Assembly: GCA_033557465.1 (NCBI GenBank)
Contig: CM066043.1
Coordinates: 82,242,662 to 82,306,661, forward strand
Direction: 5' to 3'
DNA from: Ichthyophis bannanicus
Taxonomy: Eukaryota; Chordata; Amphibia; Gymnophiona; Ichthyophiidae
Length of the DNA stretch: 64,000 bases
How positions within the stretch are numbered: position 1 is the first letter of the stretch; every line of letters begins with the position of its first letter. The position numbers were made by a program, and so were the translations under genes. The notes below the pieces were generated by a model. That model was not told the DNA's origin. It ran no database searches and saw only the letters and a list, made by a program, of their open reading frames with translations. Shown piece after piece: positions 11,128-20,475 of this stretch.

Positions 11128-12240
11128 TTAGGTCTGAAAGAGATTTTGAAGAACAGCTTGGCCAAAGAAGGCATCCCGAAGGGAGGTTTTATCCAGGCAG
11201 TAGTGGGCTGTGAAGGTGTGTACCGAAGCCCAGGTGGCTGCTCGACACATGTCATCGATAGACACAGAGTGGAGATTAGCCATAGAAGCTGCCATGGCTC
11301 TCACATTATGAGCTGTGACATGGTCCTGAAGAGGAAGACCCTTACTCTCATAAGCAAAGGATATGCATTGGGCAATCCATTTAGATAAAGTTCTTTTGGA
11401 GACTGGAAGTCCCAAATGACTAGGGTCAAAAGCTATAAAAAGTTGTGAGGACTTTCTATGTTGCTGTGTTCTTTGTATGTAAAAGGCTAAGGCCCTTTTA
11501 CAATCCAAAGTATGAAGGTTTCTTTCTGCATTAGAGGCGTGAGGCCTCGGAAAAATACAGGAAGATAAATTGATTGATTTAAATGAAAAGGCGAAACCAT
11601 CTTTGGCATAAAGTGTGGGTGAGTTCTAAGAACAACCTTATCATGATGAAACCTAGTATAAGAAGGATCAGCCACTAAAGCTTGCAATTCACTAATGCGA
11701 CAGGCAAAGGTGATTGCAATTAGGAAGATGACCTTCCAGGTCAAAAACTTAAGGGCTGTAGTGGCCAAAGGTTTAAAAGGCGGCTTCATGAGCTGCCCAA
11801 GAACTAGATTTAGATCCCATGCCACCGGTGGTGGCCTGATGGGAGGTTTAGTTAATAAAAGGCCTCTCATAAATCTTGATATGAGTGGATGAGAGGAAAT
11901 TGACTGTCCATTCAGAGGCTTATAAGAAGCTGCAATTGCACTAAGATGGACTCTTACCGAATTTGTCTTTAGACCAGAATTCGATAAGTGAAGGAGATAC
12001 TCTAGTATCGATTCTAAGGGTATGACAAGGGGGTTTAATCCATATAGTAAAACATTTTCACTTGAAGGCATAAGATCTTCTTGTGGAAAGTTTCCTAGAA
12101 GCCTGAAGGATATCTTCTACCTGTTCGGACAGGTTGAGATCCTGGAGGTCTAAGCCTTCAGCAAACAGGCCATGAGGTGCAGGGACTGGGGATTCGGGTG
12201 CCATAGCGTCCCGTTCTCCTGGGAAAGGAGATCTGGAGAA
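11128..12240 (-). pseudogene. DIRS tyrosine recombinase (three frames)
   Basis: The N-terminal segment (ASRKLSTRRSYAFK, ending 12058) shifts frame near 12060 into a core-binding and catalytic piece (12071-11487) and again near 11500 into the last piece (11508-11128). The catalytic residues can all be seen: the first Arg in ITFACRISELQAL, the H-x-x-R pair in AHNVRAMAAS, and the Tyr in TFTAHYCLD. The protein would recombine the circular DNA intermediate into the genome. Two frameshifts separate the parts, so this copy cannot make it. Its N terminus overlaps the end of the RNase H/methylase-like frame, as usual for DIRS. Confidence 0.87.
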
Positions 12241-13021
12241 TACCCTAACTCCAGAGGTGCTGCTTGAGAGAGATGTAGAAACAGGGGATACCACGTTTGG
12301 CGTGGCCATCGTGGTGCTATGAGGATCATGCGACCCCTGTCTCTCTGAAGCTTGAAGAGTATTTTGGGGATGAGGAGAATGGGTGGGAAGGCATAAAGGA
12401 AGTCCTGACCCCAGTGAAGGAGGAAGGCATCCCTTGCCTGACAATTGTGAGCCAGAATCCTGGAACAGTACCGGGGAAGTTTGGCATTCAATGGACTTGC
12501 AAAGAAGTCTATGTCTGGAGTGCCCCAGAGATGAAATATCTTTGCTACCTGATCTAGGTGGAGGGACCACTCGTGAGGCAACAGTACTCGACTGAGTTTG
12601 TCTGCCCAAAGGTTTTGAATGCCTGGAAGATATACCACTAGAAGGTGAATTTGATACTCTCTGGCAAGGGCCCACAGTCGCAAAGCTTTGTTGCATAATG
12701 ACAGAGAGCCTGTTCCGCCCTGCTTGTTCACATAGAACATGGCTACTTGATTGTCCGTCTGGACTAGGACTGTCTTGTAGCTGAGCTGGGCGTGGAATAC
12801 TCGAAGAGCTAAATAGATTGCTCTTAATTCCAGGAGGTTTATGTGTAAACTGGCCTCCTGTGGTGTCCAGGTTTCTTGGGTAGAGAGATGATTCAGGTGT
12901 GCTCCCCAACCCACCTGTGATGCATCTGTTGTTAGGGTGGCCTGAAAAGAGGGTTGATGAAAAGGAGACCCCACTGTCAGGTTTTCTAGTGACTGCCACC
13001 ATTGGAGAGACAAAAAACTAG
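12150..13021 (-). CDS. DIRS RNase H and methylase-like domains
   Basis: The frame is uninterrupted. It starts after the RT stop at the FLSLQWWQSLENL motif (about 13015). RNase H acidic positions are visible: TTDASQVGWGAH, LLELRAIYLAL, VQTDNQVAMFYV, and the ADKLSR end. The DIRS methylase-like region follows: PDIDFFASPLNAKLPRYCSR, DAFLLHWGQDFLYAFPPILL and IAPRWPRQTWYPLF. It is joined to RT by a one-base frame change at about 13022-13040, either a mutation or programmed slippage. Stop at 12150. Confidence 0.87.
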
Positions 13022-13800
13022 TCATTGAGAGTTTATTATTTTGTCTGACAAATGACCTATGGCCTGTGTGGATAGGGTCCACTGAGCTGCTCTCATGTGG
13101 AGGCGAGCATATGGGACTACATGAACTGTGGAAGCCATATGTCCTAGTAACTGTAGTAGCTCTCGAGCAGTGAGGGAGGATTTGCCTGCTGCTTGAGAAG
13201 CTAGTTGTATTATGCAAAGACACTGGGCCTGTGGAAGGAAAGCCTTTGCTTGTCTGGTATCTAGACAGGCTCCTATGAATTCCAGGCATTGGGAAGGAAC
13301 AAGTTGGGATTTTGGGAAGTTTATTACCAATCCCAAGTATTGAAGAATTTGCATTGTACAGGACAGTGCAGTGCTGGCCTCTGCCACTGTAGGGGCTCGA
13401 ATGAGCCAGTCGTCTAAGTAAGGGAAGACAAATATCCCCAGGGTTCGTAGAAATGCGGCTACTACTGCCATGCATTTCGTGAATACCCTAGGTGCTGAAG
13501 CCAGACCAAAAGGAAGAACCCTGTACTGGAAATGTCTTCCCCTGAAAAGGAATCGTAAGAATTTCCTGTGATATGGATGGATGAGAATGTGAGTGTATGC
13601 ATCTTTTAAGTCTAGAGAGCAAAGCCAATCCTGGCTTTGAAGGTATGGCAGAAGAGTTCCTGGAGAAATCATTTTGAACTTCTCTCGAAATAGGTATTTG
13701 TTCAATTCTCTGAGGTCCAAAATGGGTCTGTGTCCCCCTGTTTTCTTTGGAATAAGAAAATAGGGGGAGTAGAACCCTGCACCCCATTGAAGACGGGCAC
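13022..13800 (-). CDS. DIRS reverse transcriptase
   Basis: An open frame from about 13800 (GFYSPYFLIPKK) to the stop at 13022. It has the classic DIRS RT blocks: RPILDLRELNKYL, CSLDLKDAYTHILIHP, FQYRVLPFGLASAPRVFTKC, and the catalytic VFPYLDDWLI. A LGLVINFPKSQL motif follows. All catalytic aspartates are present. The upstream junction to gag is not clean, and the downstream RNase H lies in another frame. Confidence 0.9.
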
Positions 13801-13962
13801 TTCCTCTATTGCCCCTTGGGCGAGAAGTGTGGAGACCTCATGATCTAACAGACAAAGTCCAATCTTCTGCTGTTAGCTGATGCCATCTGTTGGCAAAGTG
13901 GCATAACCTGCCCAGGATATTGGGGGGTTGGGGACCTCTCAGAGGCAGGAAAGCAAAGCTCT

Positions 13963-15812
13963 CTAGGAAGGAGTCAAAGCCCTTGAGGGGGGCTGAACCT
14001 GGAGAGCTGGTTGGGCTCTCGGGCCTTTTGGCTTCTTTTGCTGTCTAGTTTGCCCTTTTTGGGCAACCTGACCCTGAGTCTGACTCTGCCGGGTATAGGA
14101 AAGATAAAAATTCCTCTTTTTGCTGAAAGAGGTTTTTTTATAAGGCTTCTTTTTGGCTGGAGTGGCTGTAGATTTTGACAATCTATCTAGAGTAGTATTG
14201 TCAGCATCTAACTCATTAGCCTTTTTCTGCCAGTTCTTGCCGAAGAGATTCTCCCCCGTGCAAGGAATGTTGCATAATTTGTCCTGTACCCAAGTCTCCA
14301 AGTCTGATGCCTGCAGCCAGGCAATCCATCTTGCACCAATGGCAATAGCAGAGGTTCTGCTGATGTATTCGAAGCAGTCAAAGGCTGCACGATTTACAAA
14401 CTTGGAGACATCTTGAGCATGCTTAACTAGAGCAAGAAAATCTTGTCTCTTGTCATCTGGGAGAAATGGGCTCATAAGTTCCAAGTCTCCTGTGACTTCC
14501 TTAAGGAACATTCCCATATATAGAATATATGAACTGATCCTAGCTGAAAGCATGGAAGCTTGAAAAGTGTGGCGCCCAAAAGCATTCAGAGTCCTGCATT
14601 CACGACCTGGAGGATTGGATGCATGCCTCTTTGCACTTTTCATCCTATGCATGGCTGACTCCACTACCATTGAATGGTGTGGCAGCTGAGTTTTCTGAAA
14701 TCCAGGACATGGCGGAACTCGATGCATAGTATCAAGTCTCGTAGAGTGAGGAGAGGTAGTCAGAGGTGTCTCCTACATTCTGAGCATCAAGCTATGCAGA
14801 ATTTCATGGATAGGCAGAGTGGCTGCCTCCTTAGGAGCTTTAGGATATTGGAGAATTTCCAACGCCTTTGCTCTGGGTTCCTCTTCAGGAGCTACTGTGA
14901 TTGAAAGACCTTTGGCCGTATCACAGATAAAATCCTGAAAGGACATGTCCTCTGGAGGTGACATTCTGCGCTGGGGAGAAGAGGGATCTTCTGGGAGAAA
15001 CCCTCTAGTGTCAGCAGAATTGTCAGAGTCTTCAGAATCGGAAGAATTGAAGTATTCCTGACTCCGATGCTCCTGCAAAGCATGGTCCCGGTACCGATCG
15101 AAGTCGGTACCGAGCTGATCCGATACCAATCTGTCAATTCCAGCCAGAGATGGCATGGGAAGAGTTCCCACCGGGGCCGATACCGTTGGTACCGGTATCA
15201 TCGGTGTCGGTACCGGCATCAGTGTCGATGTCGGTACCAGTGCCCGATGGACCACCAGTACCGCAGCTGAAAGAAGAGCTGCGATGCTGCGCTCGATAGC
15301 AAGGAACCTCTGGTCTATCGACGCTGCCGATGCCTGGGTGTCGGTACCAGTAAAAGCGGCCAGAACCCCTGAGCATGGCACAGGAGTTCTTGCGAGGTTG
15401 AGGCCTCGAGAACATCCTGAAGCCCCATCGATGCTTTGGAAGCCAAAGCCTTCCGCCGGGGCTGTTTTGCCAGTGTGGTTTCCTCAAGGGCAACGCCAAT
15501 GGCCTCTCGATGCTTAGCAGGAGAGCTACCCTTTGAGGACCGGCTTTTATGTTTAGTTACCTGAGATCCATGGGAGGAAGAAGAGGCCCTTGACGATGTC
15601 GATGCAATGGATCTGGCATCCAAAGAAAAGAGGGTATCGAGCTTTGCAGCCCGGTTCTGCCTTCCTCTTTTAGTCATCCCCATACAGGAGAGACATTCAG
15701 TTGGGGAATGTTCAGGTCCTAAACATTTAAGACACCAATCATGGGTGTCAGTGATGGAGATGGTACCGCCACACTTAGTACATTTTTTAAAACCACTAGT
15801 TGGCTTTTCCAT
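13963..15812 (-). pseudogene. DIRS gag-like protein (frameshifted)
   Basis: The N terminus (15812) shows a paired Cys motif, CTKCGGTISITDTHDWCLKC followed by LGPEHSPTECLSC, as in vertebrate DIRS gag proteins. A Ser/Lys-rich linker, an acidic stretch (NSSDSEDSDNSADTRGF, about 15040) and a C-terminal domain (14727-13963) with a Lys/Gln-rich tail follow. These lie in three frames broken near 15380 and 14750. Gag is expected to package the RNA. Between 15070 and 15330 the DNA is unusually rich in 'ggtaccg' and 'tcgg' motifs. Confidence 0.75.
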
Positions 15813-16055
15813 GTTTTAGGAATATGGGGCCTAGTGCCCAAAATGGCGCCTGGCACCAAAGAGAAAAGTTTCTGAAGAGAAACAGTCTAAAGTCAAAGTT
15901 ATTATTATTTTTTTTTTTTTTAAAAGAAAGAAAAGAACCAGTGGTACCGGTAAGCGTCATGCGGTAGGCAAACGCAACCACAAGAAAAGAAATTTAAAGA
16001 CGGAATTTTCTGTGGTAACAGGGAATAGATCCTGTCGGCTCCGCGGAAAACGAAG

Positions 16056-16219
16056 AACTGAAGAGGGACAGTTGGAAAGGCGGGAAGGCAGCACGCATGT
16101 GCTGAGGGATGCTCCCTAAAGCGTTCCTATTGGACGCTGTGGAGCGTTCCTGCGCAGGCTCCGTCGGTACCAACGATACCCCATATGTGAAGACTACATT
16201 CCTGCTTGTTCCTGGAGAT
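16056..16219. repeat. DIRS terminal inverted repeat, 5' side
   Basis: Reverse complement of the 10660-10824 repeat. It should carry the element's promoter and transcription start, since transcription runs on the minus strand from here, though I cannot point to a specific promoter motif. Confidence 0.9.
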
Positions 16220-16220
16220 T

Positions 16221-16560
16221 ATGTGTATACCACTGGCTGCCTGAGAAACAAATCAATCAGTACAAAAGGAGATCAAACCTAATCTTTCTTTAGAAGTTCA
16301 AATGACAAGACTTTGATTTTCATACTTTGGATACATCATGCAAAGAGAAAGATCATTAGAGAAAGACAACATGCTTGGCAAGGCAAGATTGAAGGTCAAT
16401 GCAAAAGAGGAAGGCCAGCAATGCAAAGGACTGATAACAGCAGCTATGGATGTCATTCTATCAACAACTAGCCACCTGAGTGAAGGCCAAACACGGTTAG
16501 GACAACTTCACACAGGGATGCTATGAGTTGACGGCACTAACAACAACAACCGATATAGTC
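16221..16560 (+). mobile_element. RTE/BovB-like LINE 3' end (right of DIRS)
   Basis: It continues the frame left at 10636: CIPLAA then TNQSVQKEIKPNLSLE, an IMQRERSLEKDNMLGKA block and a QTRLGQLHTGML end. These align with the RTE/BovB C-terminal 'RR.SLEK..MLGK..GRR..G' and 'KSRTRLSD' motifs from memory. It ends with 'gagttgacggcactaacaacaacaac', a simple tandem 3' tail typical of RTE elements. Confidence 0.7.
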
Positions 16561-17463
16561 TAAGCAGTTCTTTTTCGACTGGTGTCACCTGACCTCTAGT
16601 GAAGTTTTATAAGGGCCTCTCCACCTCCTCTATCAACCTAAGGAGAAGGCAAACCTGCTCTTCTTCACCAGCCCAACGCCAAAAACCCAGTTTCATGATA
16701 GGGCATTGTTTAATAATTTTGCTAAAAAAAAATCAAGAAAGAAAGAAAGATGTTTGATGAGGGGCTTCTGCTTCTCCTGAACACTGGAACGTAACCATTT
16801 CCTCTGCAGGGAGAAAGTCAAAATGTATATTTTCTCCTTTTTTTCTACCTTCTTTTATAGAAGAGTAGGTGTATTCTAGATCCTAAGAATACTTACACCT
16901 ATATACCTGATGAACAGCATTTCATTTGTGGGTGCTGTCCTAAACACAGTTTAAGCAAGGGCCTTCCTGCCATGGGACAAAAAGCAGATTCTCATTTCAC
17001 ATGTTCATCCCATACAAACACAATCACAGCCAGGACCTATTGAAAAAATTGGGGCACATGGCTGCAGTTTTTTAGGCAGTCCCTCTAGTCCATCTGAAAA
17101 TAAGGCACTTTCTGTGGAATCTCAAATCAAATGCAAGCGATGTTTCAGCCTCTCTGATCAATCCTTTGTCTACCTGATCGAGCTAAACAAAGGATAGATC
17201 AGAGAGACTGTCATCTCTTTGATCTCAATAGGACTGGCAAGCCATTTACAAAGGGAACTCTAACAAATTGGCTAGCATTCCGTATCCATTTCTGTAATGA
17301 GCAAGCAGATACAGTACTTCTTTCAGCCCCATCGGATTTGAGCTATTGCTGCAGCATCTCTGGCTCTCCTGAAGTTTTACCTTGCTATATGCAATCTGCA
17401 AACCAGTGACATGGTCTTTACACTTTTAGCGCTTGGACCAAGCTTCAGTAAAATATCCTAGAA
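16561..17463. other. No feature recognised
   Basis: No gene or repeat family identified. The last 8 bases (17456-17463) are the left copy of a hAT target duplication. Confidence 0.4.
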
Positions 17464-17772
17464 CAGAGGTTCCCAGTCTTTGTGGTTGTGTAGACACTTT
17501 ATTATCCTCCAAAAAGTTCAGGGACCCCAGTTCATCACACCACTCTTTCCAGAATCCTCTGCTCAGCGTCAAAGCTGTACCCAGTAGATCTCTATTTCTC
17601 TTCCCCTTCCTGTCTCTACCAGTTTCTCTCTCTCCCTCCAACTATTTCCCACCAGTCTAGGTCTCTCTTTCCCCCAGTAAGTCCCCATCAGCCTCTCTTT
17701 TCTGTGTCCTGTGGAGCCCTATGATGGCCTCATGGACCACAGAGTCCATAGACCACAGGTTGGGAACCACTG
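17464..17772. mobile_element. hAT-like MITE with 8-bp TSD
   Basis: Terminal inverted repeats: CAGAGGTTCCCAGTCTTTG on the left, and 'ccacaggttgggaaccactg' on the right, whose complement is CAGTGGTTCCCAACCTGTGG. Flanks TCCTAGAA (17456-17463) and TCCTAGCA (17773-17780) differ at one base, the 8-bp duplication expected of hAT transposases. The interior is non-coding and pyrimidine-rich. Confidence 0.85.
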
Positions 17773-18399
17773 TCCTAGCACATATACAATCCTGCAACTG
17801 CTCTTACTTTAGATCTTTAATGCCCTTACTTTGATACCCTTTAGCTGAATCAGTACATTTTTCATTCACACTTGCATTCTCACACTTCTTTCCCAAAACA
17901 ATTTTACAGCCCCAGAGACAGCCTAATTTTGTTTAAAAGAAAGAACTCTCTGTCATTCACAGCCACAAGCAGGCTGTTTTGAAAAACATCTTTTAAATAT
18001 TTAATCTTAAAATAAATCAGAGCAGCTGCCTCATCGTGCTATTTCTGTTCTCATCTAAACCTCGATTGCCGGGGCCCAACAGCTACATGGTGATATTGTT
18101 TATTTCCATCTAACTGATAATCACGGACTTGTTACCATGTATATAGTTAAGTTAACCGCCAGCGTCCACTATACTCCGACATATGTGGATAGCTGGTATG
18201 TAAATAGTTCAATTGTATCATAGTTCATAACAATGTTCAAATGTAACAGATTTTTGTTTGATGTACACTGCCCCTGATTGTTGGAAGTGGCGGTATATTA
18301 AAACTGTTCAAATAAATAAAATAAAATATTGCCTAGCAACCTCAGGCCAAGCCTTCCACATCTCAGCTTATGTCCTCTGTTCCCTTCTGTGCCTTTGTT
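17773..18399 (+). mobile_element. L2-type LINE 3' tail within unassigned sequence
   Basis: From about 18080 to 18330 the sequence ends in 'ggcggtatattaaaactgttcaaataaataaaataaaat', the style of an L2-type LINE 3' terminus with simple A-rich repeats. No coding remains. The segment before 18080 is unassigned. Confidence 0.5.
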
Positions 18400-18950
18400 T
18401 ACAGTGCACGTTACCTCCCTCTATTTATCAAGTTATTTAAGTCTGCTTTGTTAATATCCTCTTGCCATATACGGACCCTCTGCGTCTGTCCCATGCTTTT
18501 TTGAATTCTGTCATTGTTTTTGCTCCCACCACCTCCATTGGGAAGACGTTCCTGGTATAAAACAGCCTTTCCATGAAAAAGTATATTGTGATGCTTCATT
18601 TTGCGCCTTCTAGTTCTACAGATTCCTTCCCTTTGAAAAAGGATTGTTTGTTCATTGATATCCTTCAAGTATTTAAATGTCTGTGTCACATCCTCCCCTT
18701 TCCTTCCTATCCTCTAGGGCAATGGTTCTCAATCCAGTCCTCAAGGAATAACCAGCCAGTTGGGTTTTCAGGATTTCCACAATGAATATGCATGCGCCTT
18801 CTGGCACAGGCCCCATTATCAATTTTAGTCACTTTCCTCTGAACCGTTTCACGTCATTTTATATCTTTGGCAAAGTATGGTCTCACAAAAGATATGAAAA
18901 GACTTGAAAAAGTTCAGAGGAAGGTGACCAAAGTGACCCTATCAGAAATG
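18400..18950 (-). mobile_element. CR1-C-like fragment with 5' inversion
   Basis: Antisense frame 18411-18689 reads TQTFKYLKDINEQTILFQRE, clearly the same family as the + strand copy at 57616 (TFKYLKRNDEQTNLFQR). Going leftwards-to-right, the element's upstream RT segment lies antisense at about 18811-18884. A second copy of that segment then appears in sense orientation at about 18885-18945 ('agacttgaaaaagttcagagg'). This head-to-head arrangement suggests inversion during insertion. A hAT MITE half interrupts it at 18719-18790. Confidence 0.7.
18719..18792. mobile_element. Half of a hAT-like MITE
   Basis: It begins 'caatggttctcaatccagtcctc' and contains 'ggttttcaggatttccacaatgaatatgcatg', the common left half of the MITE family seen at 2483. 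The right half is missing. Confidence 0.65.
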
Positions 18951-19689
18951 TAGAGAACATGTTTTTTTATATTTCCTTCCAATATATATCCTTCCTTGCC
19001 TGACATCATCTGCCCAGCTGATTTCTTTTGATTTAAGCAGCTCCCTTGCCCGATCGCAAGCTAAGCTTCCCTGCTCCAATCGGGGCTGGGGGAGGAGCCT
19101 CTCGTGCCGTTAAACAGCTGTCACCGTCAGGCGCGCCCGTGCCTTTCGGGCCCGCGCCTGAGGGTCTCGCCAGAGGGCCCTTGGGCGTGGCCCTTAGGTG
19201 CGGGCCCGCAAGGGGGTCTTTCTGCTCTGGATCTGTGGCTTTCTGCCCCTTGGCCTTCTCCTGCTGCATCAATGTCTGTTCCCTCTGCTATTGTCATCCT
19301 CTCCTGGAATCCTCCGCTGCATCACTGACTGTCTTCTCCCTTTGCCTCTTGATTGTTTAGTATTTTACTGCCTGTTGTACTTATTGTATCCTTTGATTCC
19401 TCTTACCTTTTATTAATCTACTCTCTCCTCCTACCCCCATTGCTTCTCCTTTCTTGTCCTTACATTGGCTCCACTTTAGGTTTGTCTTCCTCCATCCCTA
19501 TTGCTGCTCCCTTGTCTTCTGCCTTCCTTTGTGATGCACAACCTGTCTAATCTTATCCATATCCCTCTAGCTTCTCCTTCTCCCTCTCCTCCACCTCCCT
19601 CTTCTGGTGATTTCACCCCTATTCCTTCCTCTCCTAGACGTTTGTCTCATTCTGTACTGAGTTCCTCATGCAACTTGTCCAATCTTATT

Positions 19690-20220
19690 CATATCCCCCT
19701 TCTTTCCCTTTCCTCTCTCCCTTTCTCTTGTGCCCTTTGGAATGCACATTCTGTCTCTAATAAACTCTCTTTTACACATGATCTTTTCCTCTCCAACGCT
19801 TTTCATCTTCTTGCCTTAACTGAGACCTGGCTCCTCCCTGACGATACCACCTCTTTTGCTGCCCTCTACTTTGGTGGCCTCCAGTTCTCCCATACTCCTC
19901 GTCCCACAGAACGTGGTGGTGGGGTTGGCCTTCTTCTCTCCCCCTCCTGTCATTTCCCATCTCTTCCCCTGCCTCAGTCTCATTCCTTCCTCTCTTTTGA
20001 GGTCCACTCTATTCGCCTCTTTGCCCCTCTTCCTCTCCGGGTTGCTGTTGTCTTTCGTCCTCCTGACAAGACTATTTCTTCTTTTCTCTCCGACTTTGAC
20101 TCTTGCCTTTCACTCTTTCTTATCCCTACCTCCCCTACTCTTATTCTTGGTGATTTTAATATCCATGTTGATAACCCCTCTGATCCTCTTACTCTAAAGC
20201 TTCTCTCTCTTACCTCCTGA
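19690..20220 (+). pseudogene. L2 endonuclease domain
   Basis: APE-type endonuclease blocks are visible: ALWNAHSVSNKLSFTHDLF, HLLALTETWL, the GGGVGLLLSPS block, VVFRPPDK and LILGDFNIHVDNPSDP. The enzyme nicks target DNA to prime reverse transcription. The frame begins upstream near 19501, in low-complexity Ser/Pro-rich sequence of doubtful coding status. It stops at 20218, after which sequence in other frames continues toward the RT. Confidence 0.82.
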
Positions 20221-20475
20221 TTTGCCCTTCAACTTTGTTCCTTTGCCCCCACTCACCCTCGTGGCCATTGTCTGGATCTGGTTTTCTTTTCTTGCTCCTC
20301 GCCCTCTAACGTCAACAATACTGTTCTTCCTTTATCTGATCACCACTTTCTCTCCTTTAATCTTCTCCTCCCACCACCCCTGCCTCGTCCTGTCTCCTCC
20401 ACCTTATTTAGGAACCTTCTTGCCATTGATACCCTGGTTCTCTCCTCTACCATTTCTCCTTCTCTCTCTTCTGTT

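Larger units (their letters stand above)
10637..16220 (-). mobile_element. DIRS-type tyrosine-recombinase retrotransposon, structurally complete
   Basis: The termini are inverted repeats of about 165-185 bp (10639-10824 and 16056-16219), roughly 90% alike by eye. Near the right-hand (3') terminus an internal complementary region (10906-11012) holds, back to back, the complements of both outer ends. This is the hallmark of DIRS elements. Coding order on the minus strand is gag, RT, RNase H plus methylase-like domain, then tyrosine recombinase. There is no integrase, protease or LTR. Integration is seamless: flanking RTE sequence ends at 10636 and continues in frame at 16221 with no target duplication. 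A few frameshifts make this copy non-autonomous, but it looks fairly young. Confidence 0.93.

Noticed and set aside
11146..12595. + strand frames inside the DIRS element
   Set aside because: They are antisense to the recombinase and RNase H/methylase-like domains, which have clear motifs.
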